Shown piece after piece: positions 1 to 8,216 of a DNA stretch of 64,000 nucleotides (its first letter is position 1; each line of letters opens with the position of its first letter). Made by a program: the position numbers and the translations under genes. A model generated the notes under the pieces. It did no database searches. It saw nothing but the letters and a program-made list of their open reading frames with translations, and was not told the origin of the DNA. The stretch comes from an uncultured Oscillospiraceae bacterium (GTDB lineage: Bacteria > Bacillota > Clostridia > Oscillospirales > Oscillospiraceae): positions 62,001 to 126,000 of the forward strand of contig CANQOA010000001.1 of the NCBI GenBank assembly GCA_947625355.1. The letters are read 5' to 3'.

Positions 1-1026
1 TGGGCCTATGTCCGGCTTTACGGAAAGAGCCGATGGTCGCTGTCCATGTACGACTCCAGCCTGGGTTTGATCAACAACTACATTATCCCCTATTTCGGCA
101 GCATCCGGCTGCACGAGCTGTCACCCAGGATGGTGGCATGGATGTACGGGGACCTTTTGGGACAGCAGCGCTATAACGGCAAATTCCATAAGCATCCGGG
201 AGAGCGGTTATCGCCCCACACGTTGAAAAGCGTACACAAACTCCTACACAGCGTCTTTGAACAGGCCGTACTTTGGGAATATGTGCCCAGCAATCCCTTC
301 CAGCGGGCGATCCTCCCCAAAATAAAATCTGCTCCGCAGCCATTTCTGACGCCGGAGCAGGTCCACATATTGCTGGCCAACTGCAAGGACTTGCAGTTGA
401 AATTGGCCCTCGAACTGGCATTTGCCTGTACGCTGCGAGAGGGGGAATTGCTTGCTCTGACGTGGGACGACGTTGATTGGGATGAGCACACCCTCCGTGT
501 GAACAAAACGCTCACACGGGCCAGCCGTGCCGCCATAACGGCCCTGGAGCAGCGGGACACCCTGTATATCTTCCCGTCTGTCCGCAAGAATGCCAGCACC
601 GCTCTGGTGCTGAAAGCCCCAAAGACTGATGCCAGCAACCGGATCGTCTACCTGCCGCCCACCGTGATGGGGTCGCTCCTTTTGTGGAAGGGATCGTGCG
701 GAACGCCGCCAGAAGAAGCGCCGAACTTGATCTTCACCTGCGACCGGGGACTCCCATTGCAGAACAGCTTTCTTTTGGAGCAGTTCCACGCGTTGCTAAC
801 CTCCTGCAGTCTGCCGAAGGTCACCTTCCACAGTCTGCGGCATAGCAGCATCACCTATAAGCTCATCCTCACCCACGGCAACATCAAGGCGGTGCAGGGC
901 GATTCCGGGCACGCCCAGGCAGATATGATCACCGAGGTCTACGGGCACATTCTCGACCAGCGGCGCCGCGCCAGTGCGGAGCTGTTTGAGGCGGATTTCT
1001 TTAAGGGGCAATTCCCAGTCAACTAA
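1..1026 (+). CDS. Tyrosine recombinase (phage/ICE-type integrase), 5' end outside window
   Basis: DNA strand exchange enzyme for site-specific integration and excision. The frame is open to the first base, so the N-terminus is missing; an internal Met lies at 46. The N-terminal part is a SAM-like core-binding domain. The C-terminal catalytic domain shows the expected set: Arg in LREGELLALTW, HSLRH, the later His in SGHAQ and the nucleophile Tyr in EVYGHI. The best match is the integrase group of Tn916-like and tRNA-targeting elements. CAGTCAAcTA-type repeats begin in its last codons. The tRNA-Arg remnant 1.8 kb downstream is a plausible attachment site for it (inference). Confidence 0.9.
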   Translation, partial: WAYVRLYGKSRWSLSMYDSSLGLINNYIIPYFGSIRLHELSPRMVAWMYGDLLGQQRYNGKFHKHPGERLSPHTLKSVHKLLHSVFEQAVLWEYVPSNPFQRAILPKIKSAPQPFLTPEQVHILLANCKDLQLKLALELAFACTLREGELLALTWDDVDWDEHTLRVNKTLTRASRAAITALEQRDTLYIFPSVRKNASTALVLKAPKTDASNRIVYLPPTVMGSLLLWKGSCGTPPEEAPNLIFTCDRGLPLQNSFLLEQFHALLTSCSLPKVTFHSLRHSSITYKLILTHGNIKAVQGDSGHAQADMITEVYGHILDQRRRASAELFEADFFKGQFPVN

Positions 1027-1094
1027 AAAAGTCTTGATTCTGCGGGCTTTTCACGCAAATATCAGCCCCTCAGTCAACTATGGGTCAAGTAAAT
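1016..1094. repeat. Cluster of three CAGTCAAnTA direct repeats (candidate integrase arm sites)
   Basis: Copies lie at 1016-1027, 1071-1080 and 1083-1094, overlapping the integrase 3' end and running up to the stop codon of the next gene. Two more copies are at 2608-2620 and 2727-2739. Short same-direction repeats beside a tyrosine integrase are typical arm-type binding sites. The assignment is an inference. Confidence 0.45.
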
Positions 1095-2558
1095 CTAAGC
1101 CCAATACGGAAGGTAGCGTCTGTTTTTATCCGCTGTGGAATCCTCTGAGACCTTGATCAAGCCAACCGCACAGGTCTCGGTCAGCAGCCGGGAGATCATC
1201 GAACGGTTCTTTGCAGGTATCGCAAACCTCTCGCGCAGAGAAGAGTTAGTCATATATTCGCGATTCACCCGTTTCAGGCAGGCATGGAGATAGCAAGCAC
1301 GTACACGATCATCCTTTGTCATATCACCAAATGTCTGATAAGCGTAGAGGATAACCTTTGTATGATTGTCGTATATCTCGATCTCCGGAGCCGGGAGCTG
1401 ATAGAATTCTGTCTGTGCCACGACCTTGTCATATCCGCTGCCTCGCTCCTCACACACGCCCACACGACGCATAAAAGAAGCCAAGCTCTCGTTTCTGGAT
1501 ATAGGCGGATGATCTATAAATCGCTCCTTTTCGATAAGCGGCGTACCAGGATTTGTGATCTCCATCCGGTCGTCAAATATCTCCACCATCGGGCTCGTGC
1601 CTTGGGCAAAGAAATTCTGGTGGATGATTGCGTTTGCGACTAGCTCACGAACCGCCAACTCCGGGTACATCGGCACTGTCCGCCTCAGCGCCTGTCCCAT
1701 GATCTCATTTTCAGGAAGCAGACCGTTGATATAGCTGATCAGTCCCTCAAAGCCATTTGCGTATCCCCTTCCTCCAATCTGTTCTTTGCTCGCAGGGGTG
1801 ATACGGCTTTTGCCCTTGTATACGATAACACGAATCGCTTTTCGTTCCAACGACGGAAAATCACGTATTCGCCTGGCAAACAAAATTGCCCCTAAATTCG
1901 TGATGCTATAAGCGCCTGCATCGTTTTTTGTGATCATCCGATCTTGCAACAGCCGTTCGATGATTCGCTTTCTTCCGCTTGGCAACTCCAGAGAGAGCAT
2001 GTCAAAGTAGGCCGGATAGTCCAAAACTCGTAGGATAAACTCCTCCGACACATTTTCCATAGCGATCAGGCTCTCAAAGGGCCGCTTCGAGAGGATCGCC
2101 CAGAGTTCACGCTCAGTATCCGGAAAATCCTTTAGCTTTTTGTTGCTTGTATCGATCCGAATATAATCTGTTCCACGGAACTTCACCGGTGAAGCATATG
2201 CAGCCGTAATTTCCAGTAACACAACACATTTTCCATCGATCTCTGTTTTGTGAAAATAAAACTGGACTTGGGGCTCAAGCTGAGTAGCGATCCACAAACT
2301 CAATCCTTGATTCCCCACCTTGGCTGTATCCGGGTCGAAGCCTGTACCGACGACCTCATGAGACTCATCATTGACGCCCCAGATCAAGAACCCATGTGGC
2401 TGGCTGAAAAGCGCAGCAGTATTGGAAAGTGAGCTCACATATTCTCCGATTGCCTGGGGATCATAATAGTTCACTTTGAACTCTATCCAAGGAAGCTCCA
2501 CACTATGACTTCTGGCCTCATCTACAATGGCAGCTATCAGATTTGCATCGAAAGGCAT
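1095..2558 (-). CDS. AlbA_2 (Schlafen-like) / HATPase_c_4 ATP-binding protein
   Basis: The 487-aa protein has an N-terminal AlbA_2 domain, the putative DNA-binding module shared with Schlafen proteins (WIEFKVNYYDP, then NTAALFSQPHGFLIWGV). A central HATPase_c_4-like region (ELAVRELVANAIIHQNF) and a C-terminal winged-helix-like segment follow. Proteins of this type are frequent accessory genes in elements and are annotated as regulators or helicase-like ATP-binding proteins; the biochemical function is not settled. The start is ATG at 2558 after GGGGGGAG, with an extended -10 upstream. The gene lies between the integrase and the tRNA-Arg remnant, so it travels with the element. A defence role is possible but not shown. 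Confidence 0.8.
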   Translation of the reverse strand: MPFDANLIAAIVDEARSHSVELPWIEFKVNYYDPQAIGEYVSSLSNTAALFSQPHGFLIWGVNDESHEVVGTGFDPDTAKVGNQGLSLWIATQLEPQVQFYFHKTEIDGKCVVLLEITAAYASPVKFRGTDYIRIDTSNKKLKDFPDTERELWAILSKRPFESLIAMENVSEEFILRVLDYPAYFDMLSLELPSGRKRIIERLLQDRMITKNDAGAYSITNLGAILFARRIRDFPSLERKAIRVIVYKGKSRITPASKEQIGGRGYANGFEGLISYINGLLPENEIMGQALRRTVPMYPELAVRELVANAIIHQNFFAQGTSPMVEIFDDRMEITNPGTPLIEKERFIDHPPISRNESLASFMRRVGVCEERGSGYDKVVAQTEFYQLPAPEIEIYDNHTKVILYAYQTFGDMTKDDRVRACYLHACLKRVNREYMTNSSLRERFAIPAKNRSMISRLLTETCAVGLIKVSEDSTADKNRRYLPYWA

Positions 2559-2579
2559 TTCACTCCCCCCTTACTTTAC

Positions 2580-2588
2580 ATTATAGCA
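2580..2588 (-). promoter_or_regulatory. Extended -10 promoter for the AlbA_2 gene
   Basis: On the minus strand the sequence reads TGCTATAAT, a TGn-extended consensus -10. It lies about 20 bases before the start codon, which is preceded by a GGGGGGAG ribosome binding site. No good -35 is visible, which fits an extended -10 promoter. Confidence 0.55.
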
Positions 2589-2607
2589 CAACTATTCATC
2601 AAGTACA

Positions 2608-2739
2608 CAGTCAAGTAAATAAAAAGTTCATTTTGCACAGAATTACCCAATATCTAGTGTCCCAGTTGTAGTTCTACGCAATATCTATCACTCCATGAAA
2701 GGAGGCTTTTTGTCATGATCACAACTCAGTCAAGCAAAT
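2608..2739. repeat. Two CAGTCAAG(T/C)AAAT direct repeats beside the tRNA-Arg remnant
   Basis: Copies at 2608-2620 and 2727-2739 match the cluster at the integrase 3' end. They sit 90-250 bases from the tRNA-Arg remnant, the spacing expected for arm sites flanking an attachment core (inference). Confidence 0.4.
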
Positions 2740-2774
2740 TAGACCACAGCAGACGCCGATGCCCATTATCATAG
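2715..2774 (+). CDS. 19-codon open frame with strong ribosome binding site (possible remnant)
   Basis: AAAGGAGG precedes this ATG with normal spacing, but the frame closes after 19 codons. A hairpin terminator follows at 2786. It may be a leader peptide or the surviving start of a decayed small gene, such as an excisionase. No family is recognisable. Confidence 0.25.
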   Translation: MITTQSSKLDHSRRRCPLS

Positions 2775-2785
2775 ATATACATCTA

Positions 2786-2822
2786 ATCAGGCCCCGGCTA
2801 TAAAACCAGAGCCTGATCATTT
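2786..2822 (+). terminator. Rho-independent terminator-like hairpin
   Basis: The arms ATCAGGC (2786-2792) and GCCTGAT (2811-2817) are perfect complements, and a short T-rich stretch follows. The hairpin lies downstream of the 19-codon frame and beside the tRNA remnant. Confidence 0.45.
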
Positions 2823-2823
2823 T

Positions 2824-2895
2824 CATCAAGTGTGGATTCGAACGTCCAACCTGCCGCTTAGGAGGCGAATGCTCTATCCACTGAGCTACTGGGGC
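2824..2895 (-). pseudogene. Decayed tRNA-Arg (anticodon CCU)
   Basis: Read on the minus strand, the 5' half is a good tRNA: acceptor GCCCCAG, D-arm GCTC...GAGC and anticodon loop CTCCTAA (anticodon CCT). The 3' half fails: the T-stem GGACG/CCACA mispairs, and the 3' acceptor strand CTTGATG cannot pair with GCCCCAG. This looks like a tRNA whose 3' half was replaced, as expected of an old integration site. It is unlikely to be functional. Confidence 0.65.
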
Positions 2896-2946
2896 GTGTT
2901 CATTTTTCGGCGCGACACCCCCGAAAAAGCGGAATACTCGCGTTTA

Positions 2947-2970
2947 CTTAGGAGGCGGCTGCTCTATCCA
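2947..2970 (-). repeat. Second tRNA-Arg(CCU) fragment, direct repeat of 2857-2880
   Basis: 24 bases covering the D-arm through the anticodon loop match 22 of 24 positions of the tRNA remnant 90 bases away, in the same orientation. The flanking sequence is unrelated. This is consistent with a second attachment-site scar. Confidence 0.6.
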
Positions 2971-3014
2971 TTTCAGGATAATGCTCAGTGGACACAAAGG
3001 CACAAGGCAGCCCG

Positions 3015-4253
3015 CTAGGACAAGAAAACTTCCTGTTCAATCGTTTTGCCGTATTGGAGTATTTTTACAGCAGCATCATAAAATCGGTCAATAGCACCAC
3101 TTTGCAGCACCCGGTCGAGTTCCTCCAGATATGCCGGCGGCCTCGACAACCCAAAACGAGCATATTGCTCCACTTCGCGGCCACTCATCCTCATCGGCTG
3201 CAGGCGAGGAAATATCCGCCGCAGCCGCTCAAACATCATAAACCCTCCCAGGTCTATATCTCCCCAGAAAAAGAGGTCAACTTCATCTGATACACACACC
3301 GCCAGCTTTTCCAATAGAAGCCGCTTTCGTGGACTCATGAACCCGCCGTGATATATCACAAGCTCTTCTCTCGCCTGTTCCGACAGCAAGTACTCTTCAT
3401 AATTTGTCTTATTCTCAATGAATGTAATGCGCCGTATGCCGTCTAATATAAACATCTCAACGGCTCCAACCGCTGTGCTGGGCAGCGCCAGCCCCGTTGG
3501 AAATAAGGGCGTCGCGTCCACCTCTCCGGCAGATGTTACGATCGTGCAGCAGCCGGACATCAAATAGTATTCCGGGTGGGCATAAATACCGAGAAATGCC
3601 AGCTTTTCCCGTTCACTCAGTTCCTCCTGCGCGCAAAGCGAGCTCAGCTCATAGTCATATCTTTCCGCTATCCTCAAAAAGTCCTTTTGGAATTCCCGCT
3701 CAAATCTCTTGCTGTTTTGAAAGCAGCGAATACTGAATGTGCGGACCGTGACAGTCTCGCCCTCCAAGCGGTCATAGCATGTCAACAGCCGGAGGATATC
3801 CTGTAGAAACCCGTCGCCTTTTCTGCAGATCGCAGGCAGTCTCCACTCCTTCTGAAGCGTCTGACAGACTGCATCCCGCCAGGCTGCGATCCATGGTGTT
3901 TTGACACCGGACAGCGCCGTCTGGATCACCCCGTACACTTTTTCTGCTGTCTGCTGCGGATGCCCACGGCCGAGCGCCTGATACGCCCTTTCAACCTGAT
4001 CCAGTTCCAGAATGACCTTGGAAAAGACCGGCTGGCCGGATATCCATTCCAGCCGGACCAGGCCCTCCGCCTCCAGTTCCTTTGCGGCCTGATTGAACCG
4101 ATCCCTGACAGCGGCGGTCTCCCGGTCATATTCCGGCAGCTCCCTCTTATCGACGCGAAGCATGACGCGCCGGTTGGAGGCGCCCGGCTGCGTCAGATGC
4201 TTGCTGTTCTCGTACTTATCGAGCAGCCGAGACAGGATCACCTCTCGCTCCAC
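3015..4253 (-). CDS. jetD: Wadjet subunit JetD (Toprim nuclease)
   Basis: The 412-aa protein has the JetD layout: an N-terminal DUF3322-like winged-helix region and a C-terminal DUF2220/Toprim nuclease. Toprim-type acidic motifs are visible in FIENKTNYEEYL and FFWGDIDLGGFMMFERL. In known Wadjet systems JetD cleaves circular DNA that the JetABC condensin complex has extruded. The start is GTG at 4253 after GGAGGTG, overlapping the jetC end by 16 bases, so translation is probably coupled. It is the last gene of the operon. About 120 bases separate its stop from the tRNA remnant. Confidence 0.9.
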   Translation of the reverse strand: MEREVILSRLLDKYENSKHLTQPGASNRRVMLRVDKRELPEYDRETAAVRDRFNQAAKELEAEGLVRLEWISGQPVFSKVILELDQVERAYQALGRGHPQQTAEKVYGVIQTALSGVKTPWIAAWRDAVCQTLQKEWRLPAICRKGDGFLQDILRLLTCYDRLEGETVTVRTFSIRCFQNSKRFEREFQKDFLRIAERYDYELSSLCAQEELSEREKLAFLGIYAHPEYYLMSGCCTIVTSAGEVDATPLFPTGLALPSTAVGAVEMFILDGIRRITFIENKTNYEEYLLSEQAREELVIYHGGFMSPRKRLLLEKLAVCVSDEVDLFFWGDIDLGGFMMFERLRRIFPRLQPMRMSGREVEQYARFGLSRPPAYLEELDRVLQSGAIDRFYDAAVKILQYGKTIEQEVFLS

Positions 4254-7200
4254 GCGCTCTTCACCTCCTTGGTATAGGGAAGCACCTGCATCGTGTAGCG
4301 CTCCCTGCAGACCAGCAGCGTACGATCCGCCTGTGGCATGATATCCGGCAGCTTGTCCGGCGGTGTGCAGATGATCGCCTGCAGATGCATCCTCCGCAGC
4401 AGCCGGACGCTTTCGATGATGCGGTCGTTGTCCATCTTATTGAACGCCTCGTCGAACACGATCAGCCGCACGGTGTTGCCAAAGCTGGACGTATCATTGA
4501 CACGGTAGAGCTGGGCAAAGGAAGCGAGGACCGCTATATAAAAAGGTGTCTGGGTCTCACCACCGGACTTCGTATTTAGCGTTTGAGACAGGAGCTGTTT
4601 GTTCCCGTTCGGGTCCGTTGTCTCCAGGTCAAATTTCAGATAGGTGCGAAAATCCGTATAGAGCTCGATGTTCTTCTGCAGCTCGCTCTGCTTCCGGGCG
4701 TTGGTCTGCGTATCGTCCGACGCCGTGATACGCCCAAACAGGTCTTCGATAAGCGGGCCGTATTTTTGCTGGAACGGCAGGGCAAAGAGGCCGCCCTCGC
4801 CCTCGATCAGTTCCGGCGCCATGATCATGTCATAATAGGCGGCGTAATCCGGGTTTCGCTCGACCTTGAATTGATACTGGTCCGTTCCAAACTGCGCCTG
4901 CTTCAGCGCCCTGTTCAGATTCTTTACCTGCCCATCTACGTTTTGTATGCCATCCCGCAGTTTGGCAAGGAAGTCATTTTGGAACTGTTCCAGCGCGCTT
5001 TCCCGGGCCTGCTTGATCTTCTCTCTGTATCGGGGCAGTTCGCTCTCTTCCAGCCGGCGGCGCTCATCGTCGAATTCCTGGTTATCCATGACATCGACGC
5101 GGAAGGAGCACGGCTGGAACTGCTGGACGTAATCCCGGCGCGCTGTAAGCAGATTGTTCTTGGTCTGGGCAACGTCATTTTGCGCACGGGGCACTTGATC
5201 CCCAAAGTTTTTCGCGACCACGGAAGCACGCTTCAGCCTTTCTATTTCCTGCTCATACCGAGGCAGCCCGACTGTATTTTGATAGTCAGAGGAAAACTCT
5301 TCCTCGATCTCCGCATCTCGGGCCATCAACCTCTCGTTACGCTCCGGGATCTTCTCATAGTCCAAATTGCCCTGCTGGTTCTTCAATTCGCCGATACGGG
5401 CCGAACACGCCTCGATCTCGCCGCGCTGCCTGCCGATCGTTTTTTCCAATTCATCTATCTGTTTATCCAGCTCATTCAGCCAGAACAGATCCAGGTGGGA
5501 CAGTTTATCCTCGATGCTTCCCAGCTCCGTGGTGATCTCAAGGCCCCGGACATAGTCGCGCTGACGCTGTTCCGCCTCCTGGACAAAGCGGCCCGTGAAC
5601 AGGAACTCGCGCCCTTTTCGACCCGTCAGTTCATCGCATATCGGCTTTAACCGCCGCTCTTCGTCGGACAGCTCTTTCTGCCTGCTCAGGAGCATTTCTA
5701 TCCGCAGATCGATGGCCTTGCGGCCTATAAAGGCGTCCTCCATTTTGGACTTCAGCATCGGCCGGGCCACATAGCCCTGGTATAACATTCCCTCTGCCGT
5801 TACTGCCGTGCGGTGACGGCGAAGCTGGCTCGTATGGGTGCAGCAGACGACCCGTCCCAACAGATAGTCGATATAACTGCGCGCCAGCGGATCGTCGGTC
5901 TGAACTTTTTTCGCCAAGCTGTCGTCCCATGCCTCCAGACGTTCCCTCTCCCTCAGCTTCCCGATATCCACGAGGCCAAAGGACTGTCTGCGATACTGAT
6001 GCTTGATCCTGTCGAAAATCTCCAGCGCATCCGTGTATACGTCAGGATCCACCAGCAAATAGAATTTCTGCGTATTCAGATACCCCTCCACCGCGCCGCG
6101 CCACATCTCCTCACCGTCGGCGATCTCCAGCACGTCGGCCAGCACATTTACGGATACCGGCCGCTTATACCGTGTTAAGAGCTGCGAATGGAGCTGGTTT
6201 TTCAGATCAAGCAGTCCCTCCGGATAATCCTTGATGTTTTTCCGCAGTTGCGCCAGGGTTCCCTGGACCCGTGACATTTCCTCCCGCAGCCCGTTCATCA
6301 CGCTCTCCATCTCATACGCCGCTTTGCGCAGACACTCGGCAAATCCCTCTGTGGCCTTCTGCGCCGTCACAAAAACCGCGACTGACCCGGAAAAGATCTC
6401 CGGCGTGCTCGTTTCCAGCGGCAGGCATGCCTTTTCCAGCACGCCGGCTGCTTCCTTTAGGGCCATGAAATGCTCATCTTGGGGCCATTGGTCCGTGAGC
6501 CGGCACAGCGACACCAGTACATTTGCCTCTCGCTTTACGGCCTGGACCGTTCGCCCGATCCCTTCCATCAGGCGCTTTTGCTCCTGCTCCAGTGTCTCCT
6601 GTTGTCTCCGCAGCCGCTCCTGTTCCTTGTAAACGTCGTTTTGAGCGCGATCGGCTATCAGTTCATTCTTCCGGCGGTCATTCTCCTGGACCTGCCTTTT
6701 CAGCTCTTCTCTTTTATTTTCTTCGTCCTCTATCTGCCGGGCACAGTCATCGCGCTCCACGGTCAATTTTTCGATCTGTTGCTCCAGCGAGACTTTTTCC
6801 GCCCACAGCGCGAGAAACCGGTGAAGCTGCAGCCGGTCCACGGCCGCCTGATACTCACGGAAATACTGCGCGATCTTCGTCAGGCGCTCTATTTTTTCCT
6901 CCTGGCGGCGGGCCAGTTCCTCATGCCGCTTGTAGTCGCGGATATTCTGCTGCATGGCCTCGATATCCGGTTTGTCCGGAATGTCGCAGATATTTTCAGT
7001 GATAAATTCCTGAATGTTGACGATGGGCCGGAAGGAGACCGCCTTTTTCATCATCCGGCACACTTGCTCATTATGTACGTTCCACTTTGCCAGCAGATCT
7101 TCCCGATAGCGTTTATTGCTGTCGTACATCTGATAGCGGGACCCCAGCTGCGCCTTCAACCATGCCCGCAGGGCGGCAATATCCATGGGTACGCCGTTGA

Positions 7201-7612
7201 CAAGATAGCAGGTCCCCGGTATGGGGCTGTCATACAGGAAAAACTGATCCCTGCGGCTGCCGTCACTGTGGCAGTCAAAGACGATCCCGGCCGTAAAGCG
7301 GCCACCGGACTGATCGTCCAAAAACTCGCAGGCGATATAGCTGGAGAAATCCTTTCCCCGCCGGGATCTGGGATTGTTGGTGTCCATATCCGCCCGGAGA
7401 TAACCGTCCAGTGTGCGCTGGGAGCTGTCATTCGCCGCCTTGTTAAAGTTTCTGGCGTTCGTCTCGCCCAGAAGAACGATCTGCAGCGCGTCAATGATCG
7501 TGGATTTGCCCGCTCCGTTTTTGCCGGTGAGAAAGTTGATGTCGTCGATCTCCAGAAGCTGCTTTGAGAAATACAGCCAGTTAATCAACAGTATCTTCGT
7601 CAGCTTCTTCAT
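4238..7612 (-). CDS. jetC: Wadjet subunit JetC (SMC-like ATPase)
   Basis: This 1124-aa SMC/MukB-like ATPase carries Walker A GKNGAGKST at residues 30-38. Long coiled-coil arms follow, with many Glu/Arg/Gln heptads, around a central hinge-like globular region. The C-terminal head has the signature region KSGGETQTPFYIAVL and Walker B LIVFDEAFNKMD. In Wadjet it is the loop-extruding motor that recognises plasmids by topology. The frame is open further upstream, but ATG at 7612 (MKKLTKILLI) is the family-like start and gives a 32-base overlap with jetB. It acts with MukF-like JetA, MukE-like JetB and the nuclease JetD. Confidence 0.93.
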   Translation of the reverse strand: MKKLTKILLINWLYFSKQLLEIDDINFLTGKNGAGKSTIIDALQIVLLGETNARNFNKAANDSSQRTLDGYLRADMDTNNPRSRRGKDFSSYIACEFLDDQSGGRFTAGIVFDCHSDGSRRDQFFLYDSPIPGTCYLVNGVPMDIAALRAWLKAQLGSRYQMYDSNKRYREDLLAKWNVHNEQVCRMMKKAVSFRPIVNIQEFITENICDIPDKPDIEAMQQNIRDYKRHEELARRQEEKIERLTKIAQYFREYQAAVDRLQLHRFLALWAEKVSLEQQIEKLTVERDDCARQIEDEENKREELKRQVQENDRRKNELIADRAQNDVYKEQERLRRQQETLEQEQKRLMEGIGRTVQAVKREANVLVSLCRLTDQWPQDEHFMALKEAAGVLEKACLPLETSTPEIFSGSVAVFVTAQKATEGFAECLRKAAYEMESVMNGLREEMSRVQGTLAQLRKNIKDYPEGLLDLKNQLHSQLLTRYKRPVSVNVLADVLEIADGEEMWRGAVEGYLNTQKFYLLVDPDVYTDALEIFDRIKHQYRRQSFGLVDIGKLRERERLEAWDDSLAKKVQTDDPLARSYIDYLLGRVVCCTHTSQLRRHRTAVTAEGMLYQGYVARPMLKSKMEDAFIGRKAIDLRIEMLLSRQKELSDEERRLKPICDELTGRKGREFLFTGRFVQEAEQRQRDYVRGLEITTELGSIEDKLSHLDLFWLNELDKQIDELEKTIGRQRGEIEACSARIGELKNQQGNLDYEKIPERNERLMARDAEIEEEFSSDYQNTVGLPRYEQEIERLKRASVVAKNFGDQVPRAQNDVAQTKNNLLTARRDYVQQFQPCSFRVDVMDNQEFDDERRRLEESELPRYREKIKQARESALEQFQNDFLAKLRDGIQNVDGQVKNLNRALKQAQFGTDQYQFKVERNPDYAAYYDMIMAPELIEGEGGLFALPFQQKYGPLIEDLFGRITASDDTQTNARKQSELQKNIELYTDFRTYLKFDLETTDPNGNKQLLSQTLNTKSGGETQTPFYIAVLASFAQLYRVNDTSSFGNTVRLIVFDEAFNKMDNDRIIESVRLLRRMHLQAIICTPPDKLPDIMPQADRTLLVCRERYTMQVLPYTKEVKSAWSER

Positions 7613-8216
7613 CGCCGTCTTCTTCCTCCTTTCGCAGCATGGAGACCACAGCGTCCAGCCGTTCGCTGGATACCACCGTGAGGATCGTTGGCAAAATGAC
7701 GAATTTGCACCCCGTTTGGCTGAATCTGCCCTGTATCCGCTGAAGGATACTGTGCTGTTCAAAGATCGTCAGCGCCCGCTTCACCTCTTCCATATTGGGG
7801 CGGGTGGAGAAGATCGCATAGTCCGCCACCACCTTATCCAGCAGATCATGGACCGTGCAAAGCACATCCTGTTCCAAACCGGTCTGATCCTGGTTCTCGT
7901 CGTAGATCATGCGCAGGGCGAGCAGGATGGCGGTGGCTTTCTGATTGAGCGCACAGCGGTTGGCCTCGTCAGTATTTACAACGTAAAAGTACCCGTTAAA
8001 ATCGTCCTTCCGCAGATCCCAGTCCAGCAGGCCGAGATAGCCCCGCACCACCGATTGATGGAGGGACAAAAACGTATAATCAGGGTTGCTGATACGCCCT
8101 TTATCCTGAACATAGATCGTTCTGACGACAAAAGTACGGCTGAGGAGCAGATTGCACACACGTGTAAACTGCTCCAATTCCTTTCCGGAAAAGCGCTCAA
8201 GTTCCGAAAGATCCAT
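7581..8216 (-). CDS. jetB: Wadjet subunit JetB (MukE-like, DUF4194)
   Basis: The 211-aa protein matches DUF4194/MukE-like kite subunits of SMC complexes, with a winged-helix segment around SLHQSVVRGYLGLLDWDL. The C-terminus is strongly acidic (EEEDGDEEADED). In Wadjet it bridges the kleisin JetA and the JetC ATPase. ATG at 8216 lies after AGAGGAG and overlaps jetA by 20 bases; its own end overlaps jetC by 32. The nested overlaps indicate a single transcript and coupled translation. Confidence 0.9.
   Translation of the reverse strand: MDLSELERFSGKELEQFTRVCNLLLSRTFVVRTIYVQDKGRISNPDYTFLSLHQSVVRGYLGLLDWDLRKDDFNGYFYVVNTDEANRCALNQKATAILLALRMIYDENQDQTGLEQDVLCTVHDLLDKVVADYAIFSTRPNMEEVKRALTIFEQHSILQRIQGRFSQTGCKFVILPTILTVVSSERLDAVVSMLRKEEEDGDEEADEDTVD

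Noticed and set aside
2824-2895. Functional tRNA-Arg(CCU)
   Set aside because: The acceptor and T stems do not pair in the 3' half; it is recorded as a remnant instead.
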